Source: an uncultured Acidobacteriota bacterium (GTDB lineage Bacteria > Acidobacteriota > Terriglobia > UBA7540). Taken from it: a stretch of 55,018 nucleotides of DNA. A program made the translations under genes and the position numbers. The stretch spans positions 1 to 55,018 of the forward strand of contig CALCEB010000237.1 of the NCBI GenBank assembly GCA_937900045.1. Reading direction: 5' to 3'. The stretch's first letter is position 1. Each line of letters opens with the position of its first letter. The notes beneath the pieces were generated by a model that saw only the letters and a program-made list of their open reading frames with translations, did not search any database and was not told the origin of the DNA. Positions 9,124-16,734 of this stretch are shown here, piece after piece.

Positions 9124-10491
9124 TCAGAGCGGGTTGGAATCAAAATGGTATTTCTTGACGAGGCGGCCAAAAGCGCGGCGTTCCTTGCCGGCTTCAGCCG
9201 CAGCCCGGGTGATATTGCCCCCGTGCTTGCGCAACAAATCGGCAATGAAGGCCCTTTCAAAGTTCTCGATCACGGCCCGCCGGCCTTCGCGCAACGTCAC
9301 AAAATTCATCCCGAGAGATTCGCTGAACCGGTGAAGGCCGATGTGGGAAGGAAGTATTTGCGAATTCCTTGAAAACACCGTCGCGCGCTGAAGAACGTTA
9401 AAAAGCTCGCGGATATTTCCTGGCCAATCGTGCTGTTCGAGCATCCGAAGGGCAAGGGGAGAAATCGTCTTCCTTGGCTGATCCTGGGAAGCTCCGATCG
9501 AATCCAGAAAATGGTGGGTCAGTAATCGAATGTCGGAGCGCCGTTCTCGAAGCGGTGGGAGATGAGCTTCCAGCACGTTGATCCGGAAAAAAAGGTCGGA
9601 TCTGAACTGGTTTTGCCGCACGCAAGACTCGAGGTCGCGGTTCGTCGCCGCGATCACCCGGACCCCCGCCTGGCTGAATCGTTCGGCGCCGATCGCGCGG
9701 TAAGTTCCCTCTTGAACCAGCCTCAGCAATTTCCCCTGTGCCGCCAGTGAAAGACCGTCAATTTCGTCCAGGAACAGCGTCCCGCCTCTCGCCAGCGCCG
9801 CCAGACCCTTTTGCTCGGAGAATGCGCCCGTGTACGCGCCGCGGGCGTGGCCAAACAACTCGTTCTCCGCAAGATGTTCCGGAATGGCGCCGCAGTCAAC
9901 GGGGATAAATGGAAAATCGCGCCGGGGGCTAAGGTGGTGGATGGCCCGGGCGAACAATTCTTTGCCCGTTCCGGTCTCACCGCTCAAAAGCACGGGAAGA
10001 TCCGTTGCCGCAATCGGGGGAATATTCGCCACCGCTTTCGTGAAGCTGGGATGACTTCCAATCAAGCCTCTGAGTCCAAGATCCTGGCAGAGGTTCTCTT
10101 CGAAATCAGCGCGATCTCCCGGGTCCGGCCCAAGCAACCGGAGGACTCGGGAAGAAAGTTCCCCATCCTTCAACGGCCAGCACATGAAGTCGTCAGCCGT
10201 GGAGGAAGCCAGATCGATCAGGCCGTCGGATGGCGACTCCGGCAAGATGGCAAGGATTGGTTTGGGGATGGGATGATGACGAAGCCAAGTGAAGAAATTC
10301 TGAGCCCAGGCAGGGTCATTCGTGGTGCAAGCAAGGATCAGTTGAGCCTTGATTTGGGTGAGGCCGCCAAGGGTTGAACCATCCACGCGCATCCGCTCGC
10401 ACGCGAACGCTCCCTTTGGAGCCAGTATGCGCTCGACGTGGTCTCCATCTTCGGATTGCCGGTCTTCCAGGATGATCAGACGGTGCGGCAT
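9124..10491 (-). CDS. Sigma-54-dependent transcriptional regulator (NtrC-type EBP) with degenerate receiver
   Basis: The start at 10491 has GGAGG four nt upstream, giving 455 residues. The AAA+ core carries Walker A GETGTGKE (171-178), the sigma-54 contact loop GAYTGA (218-223; usual form GAFTGA), Walker B GGTLFLDEID (236-245) and a Fis-type helix-turn-helix at the C-terminus (NITRAAAEAGKERRAFGRL). The N-terminal 120 residues keep the receiver fold pattern and the acidic pair E9-D10. The phospho-acceptor Asp is replaced (LILACTTND), and the conserved Lys is missing (CWPL for the usual TKPF). It probably activates the promoter at 8912-8927 without classical phosphorylation; this link is inference. 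Confidence 0.9.
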   Translation of the reverse strand: MPHRLIILEDRQSEDGDHVERILAPKGAFACERMRVDGSTLGGLTQIKAQLILACTTNDPAWAQNFFTWLRHHPIPKPILAILPESPSDGLIDLASSTADDFMCWPLKDGELSSRVLRLLGPDPGDRADFEENLCQDLGLRGLIGSHPSFTKAVANIPPIAATDLPVLLSGETGTGKELFARAIHHLSPRRDFPFIPVDCGAIPEHLAENELFGHARGAYTGAFSEQKGLAALARGGTLFLDEIDGLSLAAQGKLLRLVQEGTYRAIGAERFSQAGVRVIAATNRDLESCVRQNQFRSDLFFRINVLEAHLPPLRERRSDIRLLTHHFLDSIGASQDQPRKTISPLALRMLEQHDWPGNIRELFNVLQRATVFSRNSQILPSHIGLHRFSESLGMNFVTLREGRRAVIENFERAFIADLLRKHGGNITRAAAEAGKERRAFGRLVKKYHFDSNPL

Positions 10492-10823
10492 TTCGCCTCC
10501 GCCCCTCCAGCCGAAAAACCCGCGAAGTTTGTCACAAGCCGCGAGCGCTGTCAATGCCGTTACCAATTTCTTAACAGGTTCCGTGAGTCTACGAAAGCGT
10601 AAATAGAGACGAAATAGCTTTATTGCCGGGAATGCAATTCTGGAGGGGTGATTGAGGACGGATGAGGTAAGCGCCTGGCCGGTATTTCTTTGTTAAGCCG
10701 GACTGTTCATGAACCCCGCGATCGAGGACGGAAGGGTAGGCTTTAAACCTGGGATAACAACACAAAGCGACGCCCGCAAGTCCATCGCAAAGCCGGACGG
10801 CGTTGGTTGCTGCATACTCCGGA
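10492..10823. other. Intergenic region, no gene supported
   Basis: This 332-bp gap separates the sigma-54 regulator from the upstream coiled-coil gene. It should hold the regulator's own promoter, but I see no convincing -35/-10 or -24/-12 pair. The segment 10650-10735 has loose similarity (TTCATGAA, GAGGACGGAAGGG) to the palindromic element at 54738-54872 and may be a decayed copy. Confidence 0.4.
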
Positions 10824-11984
10824 TTAACTGTTGGGCCGGGCGGTGAGAACGTTCGGCGTATTCTTGAAAAAACCCTTGGGGGCGCTGACATAGCCTGAGA
10901 TGGAGTTCTTGGCCAGCTTATTCACAACTAACTCCAGGGCGCTCGGCGCGCCTTCCACATATAAGAAAACGGGCTGGTCGATCGACTCATTGCTGCGGAG
11001 AGTTCTTTTGTCGTCGAAGTAAAGGTAGGCAGAATATAGGTTCTTCTTGGTGTTGGTTTTGGCAAGCTGGATAGTGATGCCGCCGACTTTTTGCCGGGCG
11101 CCTTTATTATTCAAGTGGAATTCAAAATAATCACGGTCGGTCCGGTGGGCAAGCTGCACGAGCTCATCATGGGTCTTGGCAATTGCGCCGGAGAGTTCAC
11201 CCTTGGCCCCCGTCAGAGCTTCCTTCGTCGCTTCTAGATCCTTTTGCGTCCCCGCGATATCGCCGGAAAGGGATCCGAACTTGGCGTTAGCTTGCTGTTG
11301 CAGGCTGTTAACTTGTTGTGCGCTGGCCTTCTGGGCAATGGCCGAATTAAGCTGTTGAACGGCCTGTTGTTGCTGCTTTTCAATGTCGGCGGCAAGCGCC
11401 TTGGCCCGGGAAAGCTCCCGCTGAGTCAAACCCAGCCTCCCTGCCGTCACTTCAAACTGCGCGCGCAGTTGGGCGTATCGTTCGTCGCTCGAATCCATTC
11501 TGCGAGTCAAAAGATTTAACTGGTCGGTTTGCGTCTGGCTGATCTTGTTGAGTTGCTGCCTTGTGAAATAGCCAAAGGCAAAGCTCGCAGCCAAGAATGC
11601 CCCCAAAACGATGGCAACCCACAGCAGGGCCTTACTTTGCGGCTGAGGCGCGACCGGCGCGGGGGGCTGTTGAACGTAAACATATTGCGGGGCCGGAGAT
11701 GGACCCGGCAAAGGCACGGAGCCGGCGGGGCGGGCCGCATAAGTTTCCGGCGGTTCAGGCGAGGGAGGAATGGCGGCTGGGCCTGGCTTGTAATTGCTTT
11801 GCGCGCCTCCGAAACTGACCGTGGCGGAAAATGGGAAGCCAGGTTGGCCAGGTTGCGGGGGGGCGCTGTTTGCGGGAGCCGCCGGTGCGGCGTGCGACCT
11901 CGTCCTCTCCGCTTCATCAGGCTTCGGATCGTTCAAGCCGAACATGGCGTTTGCCGGATTCGAAAAACCTTTGCGGTCAACCAT
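10824..11984 (-). CDS. Membrane-anchored coiled-coil protein with Pro-rich N-terminus, unknown function
   Basis: AGGAGG lies eight nt before the ATG at 11984. The 386-residue product has a Pro/Ala/Gln-rich cytoplasmic region (about 1-115), one membrane helix (about 120-140, LLWVAIVLGAFLAASFAFGYF), a long heptad-rich stretch (about 145-270) and a C-terminal beta-rich domain (about 280-386) with FEFHLNNKG and SAYLYFDDKRT. The topology suggests that the coiled coil and C-terminal domain face the periplasm. It could be part of the polysaccharide locus downstream, but the 332-bp gap makes co-transcription uncertain. I recognise no named family. Confidence 0.7.
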   Translation of the reverse strand: MVDRKGFSNPANAMFGLNDPKPDEAERTRSHAAPAAPANSAPPQPGQPGFPFSATVSFGGAQSNYKPGPAAIPPSPEPPETYAARPAGSVPLPGPSPAPQYVYVQQPPAPVAPQPQSKALLWVAIVLGAFLAASFAFGYFTRQQLNKISQTQTDQLNLLTRRMDSSDERYAQLRAQFEVTAGRLGLTQRELSRAKALAADIEKQQQQAVQQLNSAIAQKASAQQVNSLQQQANAKFGSLSGDIAGTQKDLEATKEALTGAKGELSGAIAKTHDELVQLAHRTDRDYFEFHLNNKGARQKVGGITIQLAKTNTKKNLYSAYLYFDDKRTLRSNESIDQPVFLYVEGAPSALELVVNKLAKNSISGYVSAPKGFFKNTPNVLTARPNS

Positions 11985-12027
11985 CCCTAGGGCCTCCTAA
12001 TCTAAATCTAAATGAAAAAATAAACGA

Positions 12028-12129
12028 GGTCTCAGTTTGCTGTAGCGGCGCTCTATGAGCGCCGGAAACTGTTGAGAAATAAAGTTCGGCGGTCACAGAC
12101 GACCGCTACAGCAAACTGACCCACTACCA
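12028..12129. repeat. Hairpin repeat family R1, copy 1
   Basis: Terminal arms contain CAGTTTGCTGTAGCGGCGCTC and its complement around a spacer of about 22 nt (AACTGTTGAGAAATAAAG). The variable trinucleotide is TCT on the left and GGT on the right, so the outermost arms do not pair. It lies between the divergent genes at 11984 and 12225. Confidence 0.85.
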
Positions 12130-12224
12130 TAAGCTTTCCAAACCAGCCTTCCCAAGCCTTTATTCAGTATACTGATTAGGATGTCAGTTTCGGGAAAAAA
12201 GTTCATCCTTGCCAACCCAAAGGC

Positions 12225-13211
12225 TTGCGATCCGTGAAAAAACGCCTTCAAATCTGGATCTCCATTTCGGGGCGGAAGGTCCATTTGGGTGAAAAGTCCA
12301 TCATTATGGGCGTCCTGAACATTACACCGGACTCCTTTTCCGATGGCGGGCTTTACTTCCACCCGGCAAGAGCCATCCGCCACGGTATGACCCTGGCGCA
12401 GGCAGGCGCGGACTGGATCGATATCGGCGGCGAATCCACCCGGCCTGGCTCCAGCCCCGTTACCGCCACGGAGGAATTGCGCCGGGTCATCCCGGTAATT
12501 CGAGGGATTCGCGCCAAGCTGCCCGGTCTGCCAATTTCCATCGATACCACCAAGGCTGAGGTTGCGGAACAAGCGGTGCGCGCCGGAGCCAACATTCTGA
12601 ACGATATCAGCGGCTTACGCTTTGATCCTGGAATCGCCCGAGTTGCGAAAACCTATCAGGTCCCACTAATTCTGATGCACTTGAGAGGCCGTCCAGAAAC
12701 AATGCAACGTAAACCATTTGTAAAATCAATCTGGCGATCCCTTAACCAGGGACTTGAAGCGTCTGTTCGGCGGGCATTGAGCCTCGGGGTATGCCGCTCC
12801 CAACTGATTCTTGACCCGGGGTTAGGTTTCGGAAAAAGCCGCCAGCAGAATTTTGAGATTTTAGCCAAACTTCATAGGCTGCGCCGGTTCGGGTTGCCCA
12901 TCATGGCTGGCGCCTCGCGCAAGTCTTTCATTCAGGCTGTGGCCGCAGGAAAGGACGTCACCACTGGACCGGCTGTCAAGAGGCTGATCTGGCCCTTGAC
13001 GGGTCCAGTCCGCCCCAAGGGGATGACCGGTCCAAAAACCAAGTCAACCCGTCTAAGGCCGCAGAGAGATGACCTATTGTTGGTGGACGCGGCTGACGCA
13101 GCGATGACGGCAGCAGCAATTCTGGCTGGCGCCCACGTTGTCCGGGTTCACAACGTCACTGCCGTTCTTCCCGCTGCTCGTCTAGCGGACGCGCTTCTTG
13201 CCACGCTCTGA
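12225..13211 (+). CDS. folP: Dihydropteroate synthase with in-frame insertion
   Basis: The enzyme condenses 6-hydroxymethyl-dihydropterin diphosphate with p-aminobenzoate in folate synthesis. All core motifs are present: MGVLNITPDSFSDGG, DIGGESTRPG, IDTTKAEVA, NDISGL, MHLRGRPETMQ, DPGLGFGKS, ASRKSF and RVHNV. Between ASRKSF and the final RVHNV helix there is an extra segment of about 30 residues (around PLTGPVRPKGMTGPKTKS). It is encoded by DNA whose ends form an imperfect inverted repeat, 12993-13004 with 13047-13058. The start is uncertain: TTG at 12225 or GTG at 12234, neither with a strong ribosome site. The folP-glmM order is common in bacteria. Confidence 0.92.
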   Translation: MRSVKKRLQIWISISGRKVHLGEKSIIMGVLNITPDSFSDGGLYFHPARAIRHGMTLAQAGADWIDIGGESTRPGSSPVTATEELRRVIPVIRGIRAKLPGLPISIDTTKAEVAEQAVRAGANILNDISGLRFDPGIARVAKTYQVPLILMHLRGRPETMQRKPFVKSIWRSLNQGLEASVRRALSLGVCRSQLILDPGLGFGKSRQQNFEILAKLHRLRRFGLPIMAGASRKSFIQAVAAGKDVTTGPAVKRLIWPLTGPVRPKGMTGPKTKSTRLRPQRDDLLLVDAADAAMTAAAILAGAHVVRVHNVTAVLPAARLADALLATL

Positions 13212-13280
13212 TTCAATTCCTCAATCAAGCCACCCTGTTCGGACCGCTGTCTGCACACGGTCGTAAGCCGACGCTCGGTT

Positions 13281-13367
13281 CTGTAGCGCCAGTCTGTGAC
13301 CGGCGAATTTTGCCGCTCCCTGTCAGAGCAGGCTCCGAGCGGCGCTACAGCAAACTGCGTCACTACC
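13281..13367. repeat. Hairpin repeat family R1, copy 2 (left arm degenerate)
   Basis: The right end, GGCGCTACAGCAAACTGCGTCACTACC, is intact in two blocks and carries the ACG trinucleotide variant. The left arm is reduced to CTGTAGCGCC, and the spacer differs from other copies. It occupies the folP-glmM gap and ends 23 to 42 nt before the possible glmM starts. Confidence 0.75.
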
Positions 13368-13408
13368 CATCTGCAGCACACCGTCATTTGATGCTAGAAT
13401 TTGAATGG

Positions 13409-14770
13409 ATGCAGGAAAAACCAAAGCTTTTCGGGACCGATGGCGTTCGGGGCGTGGCAGGCAAGTATCCTCTGGACAGGCAGACTGTTTCCAGGCTGGG
13501 CTGGGCTCTTGCCAGTTTTCTCGGGCCCCAGAGTCAATCCGGGCCACTTCGAGTGGTGCTCGGCGAAGACACTCGAGAATCGAGCGCCTGGATAGCCCAG
13601 TCCTTGGGCTCGGGGCTCGTCACGGGCGGGGCGCAAGTATTCCATGCCGGGGTCATTACAACGCCGGGCATTGCGTTTCTGACCCATCATCATCAGTTCA
13701 GCGCCGGCGTGATCATCTCCGCCTCGCACAATCCTTACGAGGATAATGGCATCAAGGTGCTTGCCAGCGCCGGCGTGAAATTGCCGGAAGCTTCCGAGCT
13801 GGAGATTGAGCGCCTGATGACACGCGCTCCGCAATCCATAAGGGAGTGGAGGGAGGAGTCCCCAGAAACCGCGCGGCACTTGGTGGACGATTATCTCGAT
13901 TTCCTCCAAGGTCTTGCTCCTGGCCGGGAGCTTCTCAGCCGTTTCAGAATGGTCGTGGACCTGGCGAACGGCGCATCCTTCCAGGTGGCTCCCAGCGTCC
14001 TTCGCCGGCTCGGCATCGAAGCGCGGATTTTGAATGATCAGCCGAACGGACGGAACATTAATTTGAATTGCGGCTCACTTCACCCGGAGGTCCTGGCTGC
14101 CGAGACCCGCGCCTGCCACGCGAGCCTTGGAGTGGCCTTCGATGGGGACGCCGACCGTGCCATCTTTGCAGGACCCGGTGGGCGTATCTATGATGGCGAT
14201 TACATCCTGTTTGCCATGGCTCCGTTCCTGAAGGCCCGGCAATCGCTGAAGGGCAATGCCGTGGTGGGAACGCTGATGACCAACCTCGGGCTGGAGCTTG
14301 CTTTGCGGGCGCAAGGTATCGGCCTGAACCGAACTTCAGTAGGAGACAAATTCGTGCTGGACGAGATGCAACGCTCCGGCATCAACTTGGGCGGCGAGCC
14401 TTCGGGCCACATCATCTTCTCCGATCTCTCGCTTGCGGGAGATGGCTTGATCACCATGATCGAAGTGCTACGGCTGCTCGCCGAAACCAGCCAGAACCTC
14501 GATGAGCTGGTGGGTGGGCTTCGACAGTTTCCTCAAGTTATTTGCAACATCCGCGTCAGGCAGAAGCCCCCGCTCGAATCCCTCCCCACTGTGTCCACTG
14601 CTCTCGAGGCCTGCCGCGCAGACTTTGAAGGCCGCGGGCGCGTAATCCTCCGCTATTCGGGGACAGAACCGGTGGCACGAGTCATGGTGGAGGGAGACGA
14701 TGCCGTTCGGGTCAAACATCACGCCGCGCAAATCGCGGGAGCCATCGAGGCGGTGGTCGGCGCGTCTTAG
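13409..14770 (+). CDS. glmM: Phosphoglucosamine mutase
   Basis: This enzyme converts glucosamine-6-phosphate to glucosamine-1-phosphate, which feeds UDP-GlcNAc for peptidoglycan and surface glycans. The sequence shows FGTDGVRG at the N-terminus, the phosphoserine loop ISASHNP (catalytic Ser about residue 106), the metal site DGDADRAIF, the sugar loop GEPSGHIIF and the phosphate-binding RYSGTEPVARVMVEG near the end. The length of 453 residues fits the family. An ATG at 13391 would add six residues, and neither start has a good ribosome site. The enzyme also supports the UDP-HexNAc dehydrogenase encoded at 47539. Confidence 0.95.
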   Translation: MQEKPKLFGTDGVRGVAGKYPLDRQTVSRLGWALASFLGPQSQSGPLRVVLGEDTRESSAWIAQSLGSGLVTGGAQVFHAGVITTPGIAFLTHHHQFSAGVIISASHNPYEDNGIKVLASAGVKLPEASELEIERLMTRAPQSIREWREESPETARHLVDDYLDFLQGLAPGRELLSRFRMVVDLANGASFQVAPSVLRRLGIEARILNDQPNGRNINLNCGSLHPEVLAAETRACHASLGVAFDGDADRAIFAGPGGRIYDGDYILFAMAPFLKARQSLKGNAVVGTLMTNLGLELALRAQGIGLNRTSVGDKFVLDEMQRSGINLGGEPSGHIIFSDLSLAGDGLITMIEVLRLLAETSQNLDELVGGLRQFPQVICNIRVRQKPPLESLPTVSTALEACRADFEGRGRVILRYSGTEPVARVMVEGDDAVRVKHHAAQIAGAIEAVVGAS

Positions 14771-14966
14771 CCGTCACGGTGCTGCGCCTTTGTAACCGTG
14801 ACTGCGGAAAACCTCTCGGCCGGGTTACTCGTCCTTTCCGCTCTTTTTGAACGGAACAAAGGAAAGAAGTCCGAGCTTGGCCTGACGATACCTGTAGAAT
14901 GGGGCAACCGGCGATCCGGAATGCTCATCTCATTTCAAAATCAGCCCAGGAAGCAAGGAGGCTAAG

Positions 14967-15731
14967 ATGCAGGCAAAAATGCCCACATGGATAGCATTGC
15001 TTACGCCGGTCCTTTGGCTCACTGTGACCGGGCTTGGCGCGCCCGCTCAAACCTTCGCAGGCCAATCCAGGCCCCAGGCGCCTGCCAAGCTAATTGTTCC
15101 TTCAGATACAAGAATTCCTCTAGAGCTTGTTAGCGCGCTCAGCAGCCGCACCGCTTATGTGGGCCAGCAAGTCTACTGCCGGACAGTTTATCCCATCACG
15201 GTCAACGATCGTATTCTGATTCCTGTGAACACTTACATTAAGGGTGAGATCACGCAGGTAAAGCGGCCGGGGCACGTCAGAGGCAAGGCTCAAATTGGAT
15301 TGCGATTCGATTCCATCACCCTGCCCAACGGCGTCACTCGCTCCTTGAATGCGACCCTCTCCAATTACGCGGGAAACGGGAAGGAAGGATTCAATAAGAC
15401 CGAATCCAAGATTACTGGCCAAGGAACAAAAGGGAAAGACGCAGAAACCGTTGGCATCACTGCTGCCGAAGGCGCATCCATCGGAGCGATTTCCACAATT
15501 AGTGCAGGTCGAAGCGGACTGGGGGCAGCGACCGGGGGAGCCGCAGGCGGGTTGGCCGGCTTGATTTACGTTCTGGCCACGCGCGGAAAGGAAATTGTTC
15601 TGCCTCGGGGCACGAGCCTGGAGCTTGAACTTCTACGGCCTCTCAGTTTTTATCCCGACGAGATTGGGATACGGGAGAATTATCCTGCCGGACCGGCTTT
15701 CCAGAAACGGGATCCAGGACCAGGAATCTGA
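14967..15731 (+). CDS. Secreted protein of unknown function, small beta-barrel type
   Basis: AAGGAGG lies five nt before the ATG. The 254-residue product has a signal peptide (WIALLTPVLWLTVTGLGAPAQTFA). Residues about 40-130 are beta-rich, with LIVPSDTRIPLELVSALSSRTA, GQQVYCRTVYPI and RILIPVNTYIKGEIT. This pattern recalls acidobacterial proteins loosely related to TrbI/VirB10-type barrels. A Gly/Ala-rich hydrophobic stretch (about 165-205) follows, then RGTSLELELLRPL. No neighbour suggests a secretion system, so the function is open. Confidence 0.7.
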   Translation: MQAKMPTWIALLTPVLWLTVTGLGAPAQTFAGQSRPQAPAKLIVPSDTRIPLELVSALSSRTAYVGQQVYCRTVYPITVNDRILIPVNTYIKGEITQVKRPGHVRGKAQIGLRFDSITLPNGVTRSLNATLSNYAGNGKEGFNKTESKITGQGTKGKDAETVGITAAEGASIGAISTISAGRSGLGAATGGAAGGLAGLIYVLATRGKEIVLPRGTSLELELLRPLSFYPDEIGIRENYPAGPAFQKRDPGPGI

Positions 15732-16240
15732 GGTTGCGCCGGAAACGAAAGGATTGCGTCGAGCTTCGCGCTTCAACCAATCCGCAAGCTCTTTGGCGGC
15801 TATCCGGCATTGGCCTCGGAAACCTACATTCTCAGTAAGTGGTGTCTGCAACTCGATACCCGGGCTCCAGCACAAACCTACAATCGAAGCGCTGCTTCAC
15901 TGCCAAGTGAAGACTAATCCGGCCACCCAATGTGTCATCTTGAAACACTTTCGTGAAATTGAAACTCCGTAAAGGCCAAGAAAGCCTCATAGACTATTGT
16001 AAATAGAGGCCGAAAATATTCTGTCCCACCCGTCTCACCTGTCCCCACCGTCTCATTCTCTCCAACTACGATAAATGAACACGAATCAAAACCCTCATCA
16101 TGGAATGAACGAAGGAGACGAGGGTGAGTGGCCGGGCAGTGTCAATTGATCGGGTGTCAGGGGATCAAGCCGGCGCACGGCGGGGACCGTGGTTGCAAAA
16201 TAGTACGCGAGACAATAGATTGCAACCAGTCGAAATTGGA

Positions 16241-16344
16241 TAGTGACGCAGTTTGCTGTAGCGGCGCTCTATGAGCGCCGGAAACCGTTGAGGATACAAG
16301 GTCGGCGCTCATAGAGCGCCGCTACAGCAAACTGCGTCACTACC
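16241..16344. repeat. Hairpin repeat family R1, copy 3 (perfect arms)
   Basis: The two arms are perfectly complementary over about 39 bp, from TAGTGACGCAG on the left to CTGCGTCACTA on the right. Both carry the ACG trinucleotide variant. The central spacer is CCGTTGAGGATACAAGG. Confidence 0.9.
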
Positions 16345-16588
16345 CGAAATTGTCTTGCGTTGCGTTTCCTTCCGCTTTGTAAACTCCATGTAAATTGCAA
16401 CTATGAACCATAACGAATCGGAAGTTTCAAGGTTTAATAGCGGCTCGCGGCTTTGGTGGGCGCCGGGGCCGGATTCCCTAACAAAGGCTCAATTCCGTGG
16501 TTATTAACAGTGCTAGTACTTGTGCGGGGAAGGTGGCGCGCTTAAGCTTTTCCACACTTCACATGATAAGCAGGGAAACGAAAAATTT

Positions 16589-16698
16589 GGTAGCGGGTCA
16601 GTTTGCTGTAGCGGCGCTCTATGAGCGCCGAAAACTGTTGGGAAATCAAGTTCGGCGCTCATAGAGCGCCACTACAGCAGCGAGACTGCACCACTACC
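16589..16698. repeat. Hairpin repeat family R1, copy 4
   Basis: The ends are GGTAGCGGGTCAG and CTGCACCACTACC, with variant GGT on the left and GTG on the right. The right arm is disrupted between CTACAGCA and GACTGCACC. It ends 36 nt before the GTG start of the lipoprotein gene and supplies a false upstream ATG at 16621. Confidence 0.85.
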
Positions 16699-16734
16699 AA
16701 AAATCTTTCAAGGTGGAATGGGAGGAGAATCAAG

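Larger units (their letters stand above)
15732..16734. other. Long intergenic region with two hairpin repeats, no gene supported
   Basis: About 1 kb separates the secreted protein from the lipoprotein gene. Open frames here lack ribosome sites and resemble no family. The region contains two R1 hairpin repeats (16241-16344 and 16589-16698). I see no tRNA, riboswitch or clear promoter. The part at 15732-16240 has no recognisable structure. Confidence 0.6.

Noticed and set aside
10589..10891. 100-residue open frame on the minus strand in the 10.5-10.9 kb gap
   Set aside because: It begins inside the coiled-coil gene, lacks a ribosome site, and its composition is unlike a protein.
15595..15972. 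125-residue open frame overlapping the end of the secreted protein gene
   Set aside because: No ribosome site, no recognisable family, and it overlaps a well-supported gene in another frame.
16621..16734. ATG at 16621 as start of the ASST-family lipoprotein
   Set aside because: This codon is inside hairpin repeat copy 4, and the GTG at 16735 has a ribosome site and gives a proper lipoprotein signal.
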